DNA of 64,000 bases, taken from assembly GCF_024748695.1 (NCBI RefSeq), contig NZ_CP087176.1, positions 2,287,501 to 2,351,500 on the forward strand, given 5' to 3'. Position numbers and translations under genes: made by a program. This stretch comes from Pseudomonas sp. B21-040 (GTDB lineage: Bacteria; Pseudomonadota; Gammaproteobacteria; Pseudomonadales; Pseudomonadaceae). This document shows, one piece after another, positions 1-8,471 of this stretch; within the stretch, counting starts at the first letter, position 1; each line of letters starts with the position of its first letter. The notes under the pieces were generated by a model, which was not told the DNA's origin, made no database searches, and was given only the letters and a program-made list of their open reading frames with translations.

Positions 1-506
1 GCATCGGCATGGAGTCCCACGGTCAGAATATCGTCCTGATCGTCAAGCAGGGCTGGCCGCAGCGTATTGCCCTGAAAGATTTCCACGACGGTGTGCGCTA
101 TTCACCCGAGCATCTCGGGCGCCCCGAGCTGTGCCCGACCCTGGTACCGCTGCCAGCCAGCCACGCCAAGCTCAACCGCAACTCGTTCATCCTCACCGAT
201 GACGTGGATGCGGTACGGGATTTCTCCTGTGATTCGTTCTTCTTCATCTGCCTGGCCGAGATGGCGATCTTCCTGCATCAGCACTATCAACTGGAGGAAG
301 CCCTGTTCTGGCAGATGACCGCCGAAGTGATCTCGGCTTACCAGGCCGAACACCCGCAACACCGTGTGCGTTATGAAACGTTTGATGTGTTCGCGCCGTT
401 CTATGAAGTCGAAGAACTGACCAAGCGCCGCTTGCTGGGCGATGGCGAACGTCGTTTCAAATCAGTGCCGAATCCGCTGCATGCCTTCCGGCCGCAATCA
501 TGCTGA
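1..506 (+). CDS. acsC: NIS siderophore synthetase, C-terminal part (AcsC-like)
   Basis: Partial: the reading frame is already open at base 3 and ends at the TGA at 504-506, so only about 167 C-terminal residues are visible. The start of the visible part carries the GMESHGQN motif followed by a K..R...LKDFHDG segment, which in the IucA/IucC (NRPS-independent siderophore) family lies in the C-terminal catalytic and FhuF-like region. These enzymes adenylate a carboxylate such as citrate and couple it to an amine or alcohol. The following genes are in achromobactin order (acsB, acsA, cbrABCD), so AcsC is the best assignment. Its end overlaps the next start by 7 bases. The family call is firm; the exact paralogue is inferred from gene order. 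Confidence 0.85.
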   Translation, partial: IGMESHGQNIVLIVKQGWPQRIALKDFHDGVRYSPEHLGRPELCPTLVPLPASHAKLNRNSFILTDDVDAVRDFSCDSFFFICLAEMAIFLHQHYQLEEALFWQMTAEVISAYQAEHPQHRVRYETFDVFAPFYEVEELTKRRLLGDGERRFKSVPNPLHAFRPQSC

Positions 507-1273
507 GGACCAACCTGCTCAAGCAGAAACTCACGGCGGGTGCGCCGGTGTATGGGTTGATCAGTTCGATTCCGGCACCGGCGGCCATCGAGTTGATTGC
601 CGAAGCCGGTTTCGATTTCGTGATCATCGATATGGAACACGTGCTGATCAATCCCGAAACTGTGGAGAACATGATTCGCACCGCCGAGAGCTACGCGATC
701 ACGCCGTTGGTGCGGGTCGCGGACCTCAACCCGAAAACCCTGCTGCGCCTGCTCGATGGGGGTGCCCAGGGCATTGTGTTGCCGATGATCGAAGCCCCCG
801 AGCCATTGGCCCAGAGCATCCGCGCCTGCAAATACCACCCGCAGGGCACTCGCAGCCTAAATGCCGGGCGCCCCGGCGCGTTTGGTAAACACAGCCTGGC
901 GAACTACATCGAGCTGGCCAACGAGCAAATCATGATCGTGGCGATGATTGAAAGCGCCGAAGGTGTGCGGCGCGCCGCAGAGATTGCGGCCGTTCCCGGC
1001 CTCGACATGATTCTCGAAGGCGCTGCCGATTTATCGCAATCGATGGGCCTGCCCTGGCAGATCGACCGGCCCGAGGTGCAGCAAGCGTTGCTCGCCGCTT
1101 GGCAAGCAACCCGTGCCGTGGGCGTGCCGTATTGCGCGATTCCACGCCAACCGGGCGACCACGAACGGTGGTTGGGCCGGGGCGTAAAAAGTTTTGTTTT
1201 GGGTGACGAGCGTGGCATCGCTTTTCGTGCCCTCCAGGCCAGATTGGCCGCCACTTCAGCAGAAGGAAAATAA
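500..1273 (+). CDS. acsB: HpcH/HpaI-family aldolase of siderophore operon (AcsB-like)
   Basis: A 257-residue protein, the usual length for HpcH/HpaI (2-oxo-acid, class II metal-dependent) aldolases. It shows the family blocks DFVIIDMEH near residue 40, GGAQGIVLPMIEAPE near 90, and MIESAEGV near 150, the last supplying the metal-binding Glu. The start ATG at 500 overlaps acsC, so translation is probably coupled. In achromobactin clusters AcsB is thought to help supply a siderophore building block (citrate or 2-oxoglutarate type); that role is from family knowledge and gene order, not visible here. Cytosolic; no signal peptide. Confidence 0.83.
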   Translation: MLRTNLLKQKLTAGAPVYGLISSIPAPAAIELIAEAGFDFVIIDMEHVLINPETVENMIRTAESYAITPLVRVADLNPKTLLRLLDGGAQGIVLPMIEAPEPLAQSIRACKYHPQGTRSLNAGRPGAFGKHSLANYIELANEQIMIVAMIESAEGVRRAAEIAAVPGLDMILEGAADLSQSMGLPWQIDRPEVQQALLAAWQATRAVGVPYCAIPRQPGDHERWLGRGVKSFVLGDERGIAFRALQARLAATSAEGK

Positions 1274-1277
1274 TCCG

Positions 1278-3125
1278 ATGAACTTCACCACGATGGCCGC
1301 CGACAGGGTGATGCAGGATCTGGTCGATTGCTTGCTGGCCGAACATTTTTTCGGGACCGAACCGCTGAACCTGATGGCGCCCTCGTCATCGGTCGATCAG
1401 CCGTTCAGCGGATTGAGCGCCGAGCAGCGCATTTGGGAACGGCACAGTGCGCCGCAGTCTTCGATCTTCGTGGCACTGCGCCCCGGCATCACTCAGCAAT
1501 GGGAAAAGGTACCGGGTACGCCCGTCGTGGGTCGGGAGAATGGGCAACTGACAGAACTGTCGCCTGAAGCGTTCATGACCCAAGTGTTGGCCGGAATGAC
1601 CGATCGCTACGAGGACAATGAAAAGGGCTTTGCGCTGTTCCTTGATGTATTGCGCACCAGCGTTCGCCAAACTGAAATGTCATTGGCCCATCGGGTCGAC
1701 AGCCAGCGCTTGCTGGAAAAAAGTAACGCGGATTTTTTCCTGACCATGGAGCAGTGGGCTTCGCTGCGTGATCGTCCTTACCATCCACTGGCCAAAGCCA
1801 AGCAAGGTTTGGATGACGCGGAATATCAGCAGTATCAAGCGGAATTCGCCCAGCCAGTGGCGCTGAACTGGGTCGCGATCGACCGCGCGCTGCTGCAATG
1901 CGGCGACGGTGTGGTGGACCTGGAGCAGAGCTATCCCGCCCGCTACCTGTTGCCGCCGGCGTTGCAGGCCGACCTGCAAAAAGAACTGCTACAACGGGGT
2001 ATCGCCCAGAGCCACATCGCACTGCCGGTGCACCCATGGCAGTTCGACCATGTACTGGAGGCGCAACTCGGCGATGCTTTCGCCAAGGGCGACTGCCAGC
2101 GACTGAAATTCACCGACGGCGATTTCTTCGCCACCTCATCGTTGCGTTCGATGACCCCCTGCTTCAACAGCGCTGATTACCTGAAGTTACCGATGGCGAT
2201 CTATTCGCTGGGTGCCTCGCGTTACCTGCCTGCGGTGAAAATGATCAACGGCGGTTTGAGTGAAGCGCTGTTGCGCCGGGCACTGGGCAAGGATCAGACG
2301 CTGCAACAGTCCCTGCACCTGTGCGATGAAACCAAGTGGTGGGCGTTCATGCCGCCGCACGCGACACTGTTCGACGAAGCGCCGCGTCATCTGGCGGCCA
2401 TGGTTCGCAGTTATCCTTCGGCGCTGCTCGAAGAGGCGGACACCCGACTGGTGCCCATGGCGGCCCTCGGCACGCCATTGCCCGGCAACAACCAGCACTT
2501 TTTCGATGACTGGATGGGCTACCGTCAACTGCCGGCCAACACCGCGTCGGTGATGACGCTGTTCCGCGAGTTGTGCCACAGCTTCTTCGAGATCAACCTG
2601 CGGATGTTCCGCATCGGCATGCTCGGTGAAGTTCACGGGCAGAACGCGGTGCTGGTCTGGAAGGCCGGCTACGCCCAAGGGCTGTTGCTGCGCGATCACG
2701 ATTCGTTGCGCATTTACGTGCCGTGGCTGGAACGCAATGGCCTGGCCGATCCGGCGTACCGGCTCAAGAAAGGGCACGCCAACACGCTGTATCACGAGCG
2801 TCCCGAAGACCTGTTGTTCTGGTTGCAGACACTGGGGATCCAGGTCAACTTCCGGGCGATCATCGATACGCTGGCGCAGGTTTACTCGCTGCCGGCCAGT
2901 ACCTTGTGGACGGCGATGGGCGAAGTGCTGAACGAGTTGATTGACACTATCGAGTTCGACACTGAAGCCCGGGCGATGATCAAGCAGCAATTGTTCGAAG
3001 CCCCTCACTGGCCACAGAAACTGCTGCTCACGCCAATGATCGAGCGGGCGGGCGGTCCCGGCAGCATGCCGTTCGGTAAAGGCCAGGTGGTGAACCCTTT
3101 CCACCGGTTGCATCGTGAAGCCTGA
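1278..3125 (+). CDS. acsA: NIS siderophore synthetase (AcsA-like, IucA/IucC family)
   Basis: 615 residues from the ATG at 1278, four bases after acsB. AAGGAAAA lies just upstream; an in-frame ATG at 1194 would lie inside acsB and is rejected. The protein has the IucA/IucC landmarks: the HPWQFDH block near residue 250, GNNQHFFDDW near 400, and EVHGQNAVL near 450 followed by LLLRDHDSLRIY. It should use ATP to condense a carboxylic acid with an amine or hydroxyl substrate in the cytosol, completing the siderophore scaffold. It is the second synthetase in the window beside the partial acsC, as expected for achromobactin. It overlaps cbrA by 11 bases. Substrate specificity is inferred only from gene order. 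Confidence 0.87.
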   Translation: MNFTTMAADRVMQDLVDCLLAEHFFGTEPLNLMAPSSSVDQPFSGLSAEQRIWERHSAPQSSIFVALRPGITQQWEKVPGTPVVGRENGQLTELSPEAFMTQVLAGMTDRYEDNEKGFALFLDVLRTSVRQTEMSLAHRVDSQRLLEKSNADFFLTMEQWASLRDRPYHPLAKAKQGLDDAEYQQYQAEFAQPVALNWVAIDRALLQCGDGVVDLEQSYPARYLLPPALQADLQKELLQRGIAQSHIALPVHPWQFDHVLEAQLGDAFAKGDCQRLKFTDGDFFATSSLRSMTPCFNSADYLKLPMAIYSLGASRYLPAVKMINGGLSEALLRRALGKDQTLQQSLHLCDETKWWAFMPPHATLFDEAPRHLAAMVRSYPSALLEEADTRLVPMAALGTPLPGNNQHFFDDWMGYRQLPANTASVMTLFRELCHSFFEINLRMFRIGMLGEVHGQNAVLVWKAGYAQGLLLRDHDSLRIYVPWLERNGLADPAYRLKKGHANTLYHERPEDLLFWLQTLGIQVNFRAIIDTLAQVYSLPASTLWTAMGEVLNELIDTIEFDTEARAMIKQQLFEAPHWPQKLLLTPMIERAGGPGSMPFGKGQVVNPFHRLHREA

Positions 3126-4038
3126 CCTTCATTGCCATCCCTCCAGGCGCACGCTGCTGCGCCTGTCGTTGGGCGTGCTTGCACTCAGGTTTACCCCATC
3201 GGCGTGGGCCCAAGCCGACGCCGCGCCGCTGCGGGTGATCACCCTGTTTCAGGGCGCCACCGACAGCGCCGTGGCGTTGGGCATCATACCGTGCGGCATC
3301 GTCGATTCCTGGAGCGAAAAGCCGACCTATCGCTATCTGCGTTCGACGCTGGAGCCGGCGCCCCATGTCGGGCTGGAAACCCAGCCCAGTCTTGAGGACA
3401 TCGCGCTGCTGAAGCCGGACGTGATCTTCGCCTCGCGCTTTCGCCATGAACGCATCGCACCGTTGCTCAAGCAGATCGCCCCGGTAGTGATGGTGGAGGA
3501 AGTGTTCGAGTTCAAAAAGACCCTGGCATTGATGGGCGTCGCCTTGCACCGCCAGCAGCAGGCCGACGAAGTGTTGGCCCGCTGGCAGCTGCGTATGGCG
3601 CAACTGCGCCAACAACTGCAGAAGAAGTTTGCCGGGCGCTGGCCGCCCACGGTGTCGATTCTGGATGTCCGTGAAGACCATATCCGCAGTTATTTGCCGG
3701 CCAGCTTTCCAGGTTCGGTGATCACCGAGCTAGGTTTCGACTGGAGTGAGGCCAGTCGGGCAGCGAGTGGGACATCTATCAAACTCACCAGCAAGGAGAG
3801 CCTGGCGGTGGTGAATGCCGACATTTTCTTTGTCTTCATGCGCGCGGAGAAGCCGGCAGTGCAGCGAAACTATGAACACCTGGTGCAGCATCCGCTGTGG
3901 CAGCAAATGCGTGCGCCACAACAGGGGCAAGTGTGGCGGGTCGACGGGGTGACCTGGAACCTGTCCGGGGGGATTTTGGGGGCGAACCTGATGCTCGATG
4001 ACGTTGCGCGGCTGGTCACGGCGGACGCGGCCTCATGA
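3115..4038 (+). CDS. cbrA: Periplasmic ferric-siderophore binding protein (CbrA-like)
   Basis: 307 residues starting at a GTG inside the end of acsA. The N-terminus has a twin-arginine-like signal ([11 protein letters not shown], then AWAQA as likely cleavage site near residue 32), so it is exported. The mature part is a FecB/BtuF-type periplasmic-binding domain: [17 protein letters not shown] at the front, [14 protein letters not shown] around residue 100, and a conserved NADIFFVFM stretch near 240. It should hand the ferric siderophore to the CbrBC permease. The 11-base overlap upstream and 4-base ATGA overlap downstream make it part of the operon. Confidence 0.87.
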   Translation: MKPDLHCHPSRRTLLRLSLGVLALRFTPSAWAQADAAPLRVITLFQGATDSAVALGIIPCGIVDSWSEKPTYRYLRSTLEPAPHVGLETQPSLEDIALLKPDVIFASRFRHERIAPLLKQIAPVVMVEEVFEFKKTLALMGVALHRQQQADEVLARWQLRMAQLRQQLQKKFAGRWPPTVSILDVREDHIRSYLPASFPGSVITELGFDWSEASRAASGTSIKLTSKESLAVVNADIFFVFMRAEKPAVQRNYEHLVQHPLWQQMRAPQQGQVWRVDGVTWNLSGGILGANLMLDDVARLVTADAAS

Positions 4039-5024
4039 GCAATGGTTTGAAGTTGTGGATTGCCGGTGTCGTGTTGCTGATGAGTTGCGTGCTGAGCCTG
4101 GCGGTCGGCGCGACCTGGATTCCGTTGTCGCAGATTGTGGCGGCGTTTGCGCATCCCGATCCGCTGAGCGTCAGTCATGTGCTGGTGACCACTACGCGCC
4201 TGTCGCGCACCTTGATGGCAGTGGCCGTGGGCGCGAGTCTGGCAGTGGCGGGGGCCTTGATGCAGGCGCTGACGCGCAATCCGCTGGCGTCCCCCGGGTT
4301 GTTCGGGATCAATGCCGGCGCGACGTTTTTTATCATTCTGGGTTCCTCGCTGTTTTCCCTGTCGTCCCCGGATGCCTGGCTGTGGTGCGCGTTCATGGGC
4401 GCGGCCGTGGCCGGTTGTCTGGTGTGGCTGATCGGCAACATGGGCCAGGGCAGTCTCAGCCCGCTGCGCATTGTGCTGGCGGGTGCGGCGATGGCGGCTT
4501 TGTTCTCTGCCTTCAGCCAGGCGTTGCTGGTGGTCAATCAGGATGGGCTGGACACCGTGCTGTTCTGGCTGGCGGGATCGTTGACGGAGCGCAGCCTGTC
4601 GGTCGCCGCGCCATTGCTGCTGTGTGGCGTACTCGGACTGTTCGGCGCGATGTTGCTGGCGGGGCAGGTCAACGTGCTCAACGCAGGCGAGGAGATTGCC
4701 ACCGGCCTGGGCCAGCGAACCGGTTTGATCCGGCTATTGATGAGCGTGCTGGTGGTCTGCCTGGCGGGCAGTGCCGTGGCATTGGCGGGCAGCATCGGGT
4801 TTATCGGTTTGCTGGTGCCGCACATGGTGCGCAAGGGGTTGTCCATCGATCATCGCTGGTTGCTGCCGGGGTGTGCGCTGCTCGGCGCGATTATTCTATT
4901 GCTGGCGGACACCTTGTCGCGGGTGTTGATCCTGCCTCAGGAAGTGCCGGTGGGCGTGATGACGGCGTTGTTCGGCGCACCGTTTTTTATTCTGTTGGCC
5001 CGACGTGGAGGTCGTTATGGATAA
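4035..5024 (+). CDS. cbrB: Ferric-siderophore ABC permease (FecCD family, CbrB-like)
   Basis: 329 residues, almost entirely hydrophobic with about nine or ten membrane segments. The FecCD signature [17 protein letters not shown] lies near residue 75 and [16 protein letters not shown] near 255, the latter contacting the ATPase. It forms half of the inner-membrane channel that imports the ferric siderophore. The start ATG overlaps the cbrA stop (ATGA) and the gene overlaps the next permease by 8 bases. Length and motifs are normal for the family; the substrate comes from context. Confidence 0.9.
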   Translation: MSNGLKLWIAGVVLLMSCVLSLAVGATWIPLSQIVAAFAHPDPLSVSHVLVTTTRLSRTLMAVAVGASLAVAGALMQALTRNPLASPGLFGINAGATFFIILGSSLFSLSSPDAWLWCAFMGAAVAGCLVWLIGNMGQGSLSPLRIVLAGAAMAALFSAFSQALLVVNQDGLDTVLFWLAGSLTERSLSVAAPLLLCGVLGLFGAMLLAGQVNVLNAGEEIATGLGQRTGLIRLLMSVLVVCLAGSAVALAGSIGFIGLLVPHMVRKGLSIDHRWLLPGCALLGAIILLLADTLSRVLILPQEVPVGVMTALFGAPFFILLARRGGRYG

Positions 5025-6048
5025 GGTCCTGACCTGGCGGCGCAGCGGGTTTTCCCGGCGGATCAACGTCATCACGTTGTGGCGGTTACTGGCGGCGTTG
5101 ATGGTGACGGTGCTGATCATGCTCGGTTCGCTGTCACTGGGCAAAGTCATGCTGTCGCCGCTGGAGGTGCTGCGAATTTTGCTTTGGAGCCAGGACGCCA
5201 GCCTGACGTTCATCGTCGAGCAACTGCGCTTTCCACGCATGCTGTTGGCAGCGTTGGTGGGGGCGGCGCTGTCGGTGTCGGGGCTGATTCTGCAAAGCAT
5301 CATCCGCAACCCGCTGGCGTCCCCTGACCTGCTGGGTATCACCAGTGGCGCCAGTGCGGCGGCGGTGCTGTATTTGTCGTTTTTCTCCGTGGCGCTGGGC
5401 CAACAGTATCTGCCGCTGGCGGCGATGCTCGGCGCGGGGCTGGCGGCATTGGCGATCTATCTATTGGCCTGGAAACAGGGCGCTTCACCGCTGCGACTGG
5501 TGTTGATTGGCGTCGGCGTCTGCGCGATGTTGACGGCGGCGACCACCTTCATTCTGGTCTTCAGCCCGCTGACCACGACCCTGTCGGCTTATGTCTGGCT
5601 GACCGGCAGCGTGTACGGTGCCAGTTGGCCGGAACCGCTGGCGCTGGGTCGCTGGTTGTTGGGCATTTGCCCGCTGCTGGTGCTGCTGGCCCGGCAGGTG
5701 ATGGTGCAACAACTGGACGACAACCTGGCCCAGGGCATTGGCGTTCGCGTGCAGTGGTTGCGCGCCGGTTTGTTGCTGGTGAGCGTGGCCTTGGCTGGGG
5801 CAGCGATTGCCTGGGGCGGGGCGATTGCATTTGTCGGGTTGATTGCGCCACACATTGCCAAGCGTCTGGTGGCCCCGGGTTTCGGCGGTCAGGCGGTGAT
5901 GGCGGCGCTCGTCGGGGCGAACCTAGTGGTGCTGGCCGACCTTGCCGGGCGTGTGCTGTTTTTGCCGCTGGATCTGCCGGCCGGCATTTTTGTCGCCGTG
6001 CTGGGCACACCCTTTTTTCTCTATTTGTTGATTAAACAACGTCATTAA
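5017..6048 (+). CDS. cbrC: Ferric-siderophore ABC permease (FecCD family, CbrC-like)
   Basis: 343 residues from the ATG at 5017, preceded by GGAGG at 5007-5011; an in-frame GTG at 5005 lies over that ribosome site and is less likely. FecCD family: [17 protein letters not shown] near residue 100 and [17 protein letters not shown] near 270, with many hydrophobic segments. It should pair with CbrB to make the heterodimeric inner-membrane importer. Overlaps cbrB by 8 bases and ends 12 bases before cbrD. Confidence 0.9.
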   Translation: MDKVLTWRRSGFSRRINVITLWRLLAALMVTVLIMLGSLSLGKVMLSPLEVLRILLWSQDASLTFIVEQLRFPRMLLAALVGAALSVSGLILQSIIRNPLASPDLLGITSGASAAAVLYLSFFSVALGQQYLPLAAMLGAGLAALAIYLLAWKQGASPLRLVLIGVGVCAMLTAATTFILVFSPLTTTLSAYVWLTGSVYGASWPEPLALGRWLLGICPLLVLLARQVMVQQLDDNLAQGIGVRVQWLRAGLLLVSVALAGAAIAWGGAIAFVGLIAPHIAKRLVAPGFGGQAVMAALVGANLVVLADLAGRVLFLPLDLPAGIFVAVLGTPFFLYLLIKQRH

Positions 6049-6060
6049 GGAATTCAACGT

Positions 6061-6852
6061 ATGACGTCGATTGCAAGTCGCGGCCTGACCCTGAGTTATC
6101 AGCGCCAGGTGATTATTGACGCGCTGGACATGCAACTGCCCCAGGGCAAGATTTCGGTACTGATTGGCAGCAACGGCTGCGGCAAAAGCACCTTGCTCAA
6201 ATCCTTCGCCCGACTGCTGAAACCGCAGCAGGGTTCGGTGATTCTCAACGGTGTGGATATTCAGCAAAAGTCCACGGCTGCCGTGGCCCGGGAGTTGGCC
6301 ATTTTGCCCCAGACCCCCAGCGCGCCGGAGGGCATCACCGTCCGGCAGTTGGTGGCGCTGGGGCGTTACCCGTATCAGAGCTGGATGCAACAGTGGTCGG
6401 CGCAAGACGAAGCCATGGTCAACCGCGCGCTGGCGCAAACCAGTCTGCAGGCCCTGGCGGATCGACCGGTGGACGCGTTGTCCGGCGGGCAACGCCAGCG
6501 TGCGTGGATCGCCATGACCCTGGCCCAGGACACCGGCATCGTGCTGCTCGACGAGCCCACCACCTTTCTCGACCTGGCGCACCAGATCGAAGTGCTGGAC
6601 CTGCTGCGCGACCTCAATCGGCTGGAAAACAAAACCATCATCATGGTGCTGCACGACCTCAATCTGGCCTGTCGTTATGCCGACCATATGGTGGCGGTGC
6701 ACAACCAGACCGCGTTTGCCCAAGGCCGGCCCGACGAAGTGCTGACCGAGGCGCTGGTCAAAACCGTGTTCGACCTCAATTGCCGGATCATTCCCGATCC
6801 GTTCTTCGGGACGCCGCTGTGCATTCCGTTTGGCCGGGAGTTGCCGCAATGA
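6061..6852 (+). CDS. cbrD: Ferric-siderophore ABC ATPase (CbrD-like)
   Basis: 263 residues. Walker [10 protein letters not shown] near residue 36, signature [12 protein letters not shown] near 140, Walker [14 protein letters not shown] near 160 and a switch His in VLHDLN near 195, all intact. It is the FepC/FecE type that energises iron-siderophore import. AAGGAATTCAACGT precedes the ATG. Its stop overlaps the next start (ATGA), tying the reductase-like gene to uptake. Confidence 0.92.
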   Translation: MTSIASRGLTLSYQRQVIIDALDMQLPQGKISVLIGSNGCGKSTLLKSFARLLKPQQGSVILNGVDIQQKSTAAVARELAILPQTPSAPEGITVRQLVALGRYPYQSWMQQWSAQDEAMVNRALAQTSLQALADRPVDALSGGQRQRAWIAMTLAQDTGIVLLDEPTTFLDLAHQIEVLDLLRDLNRLENKTIIMVLHDLNLACRYADHMVAVHNQTAFAQGRPDEVLTEALVKTVFDLNCRIIPDPFFGTPLCIPFGRELPQ

Positions 6853-7631
6853 GTCTGGCGCGACATTTCACGGCGCCGGAGTGGGCGGTGTTGTCCGCAG
6901 GCTTGCGGCTCAAGGGCGGCGACGAGCGCGACCCGTTGCGCTCGTTGCTGGCCCGGGATTTGTTGCAGGAGGACGTGTGCGAGCAACTGCTGGACGCCCT
7001 GGGTCCGGTGATTGGCTCGCCCACCCGGGCGATCACGGCCTCGCTGCTGGGCAAGCGCTTGTCCTTCCTGGCGACCGGCGCCTGCTTGTATGCGATGTCG
7101 GTGTATGACAAAGGGTTGTTGCTGACGCTCGACAACACGGTGATTGAATACGGTCACGATGACGGGTTGTGGACGTCTTCGATGCCGCTGCATCACGGCC
7201 AGCCGCTGACGTATGGGATCAATGAACGCGATGCCTGGAGGGAAGCCTTGGTGCAGGGACTGTTCGCGGGACTGCTGAAGCCGTTGTGGCAAACCTTCAA
7301 TCGGGTCACCGGTGTTTCCCGACGCATCCTCTGGGAAAACACCGCCGTGCGCGTTTATTCGCTGTATGAAAAACGCATGGCGAAAATCGACGATCCATCG
7401 ATACGGGCGCGTTATGAAGCGGACTTCCAGTGGCTGCTGACCCAAGCCGATCCCGCACTGTTCGGCCTCGACTACAACCCGCTGAGCCACTTCCGCCGAC
7501 CACCGACGCTGGTGGACGACGGGCAGCGCAGCATTCGCTTTCGCCGAACCTGCTGCTTTTACTACCTGGCCACCGAGCCCGCTGAATACTGCTCGACCTG
7601 CCCATTGCTACGTCCGGGGAAATGCCGATGA
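6849..7631 (+). CDS. FhuF-like siderophore-iron reductase
   Basis: 260 residues, translationally coupled to cbrD by an ATGA overlap. The C-terminus ends [17 protein letters not shown] then STCPLL, i.e. a CC pair followed by CxxC. That four-cysteine arrangement is the FhuF-type 2Fe-2S ligand set used for reductive release of iron from ferric siderophores. The rest of the sequence is only loosely recognisable, as is usual for this family. Cytosolic or membrane-associated; no signal peptide. Its place directly after the ATPase supports a role in freeing iron from the imported siderophore. Confidence 0.78.
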   Translation: MSLARHFTAPEWAVLSAGLRLKGGDERDPLRSLLARDLLQEDVCEQLLDALGPVIGSPTRAITASLLGKRLSFLATGACLYAMSVYDKGLLLTLDNTVIEYGHDDGLWTSSMPLHHGQPLTYGINERDAWREALVQGLFAGLLKPLWQTFNRVTGVSRRILWENTAVRVYSLYEKRMAKIDDPSIRARYEADFQWLLTQADPALFGLDYNPLSHFRRPPTLVDDGQRSIRFRRTCCFYYLATEPAEYCSTCPLLRPGKCR

Positions 7632-8254
7632 GTTACCAGATAAGCCCTCGCCAGCAGCTCGTCAGTCCAGAGTTGATCGACCAGTACCGGGCAATCCCGT
7701 CGTCCACGATAGGCCATTTTTCCGACCGCGGCTTTCTGCGGGGAATCAAGCCGCTGTTCAACGATATCCGCATGGTCGGCAATGTGGTCACCGTCAAAGT
7801 TTTCCCACCGGACGGCAGCATTTTGCGTGAAGCGTTGCTGCTGAGTGAGCCTGGCGACGTGCTGGTGATCGAATGTGTGGGCGACGCAGAGTGCGGCTGC
7901 TGGGGTGAGCTTCGGACCTTGGCCGGCTTGATCAAGGGACTGGCCGGGGTGGTGGTATCGGGCGCGGTTACTGATGTCGGCGCCTTGCGTCTTCATGGGT
8001 TGCCGGTGTTTTGTCGCGACGTCAGTGCGTTCACCACTCGGGGTATTGGCGCCGAGGGTGAAGTCAATCAGCCGATCCAGGTGGGCGAGGTTCGGGTGCA
8101 GCCAGGGGACTTGGTCATTGGCGACGATGACGGCGTCTACATTCTCGATGCCCGGCGAGCGGCCGAACTGCTGCCCGAATTAATCACCAAGGAAGAAACC
8201 GATCAACGCCGCCGCGCGGAGTTCCTGCTCAGACTGGACGCCCGCCTGTCCTAA
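7628..8254 (+). CDS. RraA-like protein (HMG/CHA-aldolase superfamily)
   Basis: 208 residues starting at an ATG that overlaps the previous stop. The middle contains the RraA/HMG-aldolase stretch GAVTDVGALRLHGLPVF followed by VGEVRVQPGDLVIGDDDGVYILD. In characterised aldolases of this fold an Arg-Asp pair sits where this protein has Thr115-Asp116, so the catalytic Arg appears to be missing. It could be a divergent aldolase or decarboxylase for a siderophore precursor, or a non-enzymatic RraA relative. It is the last gene of the operon; the 217 bases after it show no further gene. Confidence 0.72.
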   Translation: MSYQISPRQQLVSPELIDQYRAIPSSTIGHFSDRGFLRGIKPLFNDIRMVGNVVTVKVFPPDGSILREALLLSEPGDVLVIECVGDAECGCWGELRTLAGLIKGLAGVVVSGAVTDVGALRLHGLPVFCRDVSAFTTRGIGAEGEVNQPIQVGEVRVQPGDLVIGDDDGVYILDARRAAELLPELITKEETDQRRRAEFLLRLDARLS

Positions 8255-8471
8255 GGCATCATCGATTTGCTGCGTCGAACAGTCGCGGTTTTTTGATTCG
8301 CCGGTCAGTTTTTTGTTTGCCGCAATGGCATTAGTCTATAAACTTAACCTTTCGGTCAGCTTTGCGCTGTCAAACTCAGCCCTTTGAATCGTCAAAAAGG
8401 GCTTCCGCTAGACTCGAGATTTCCAGTACATAACCAGAAGGGCGGGCCCATAACCGCCCAGAGGATGATCC

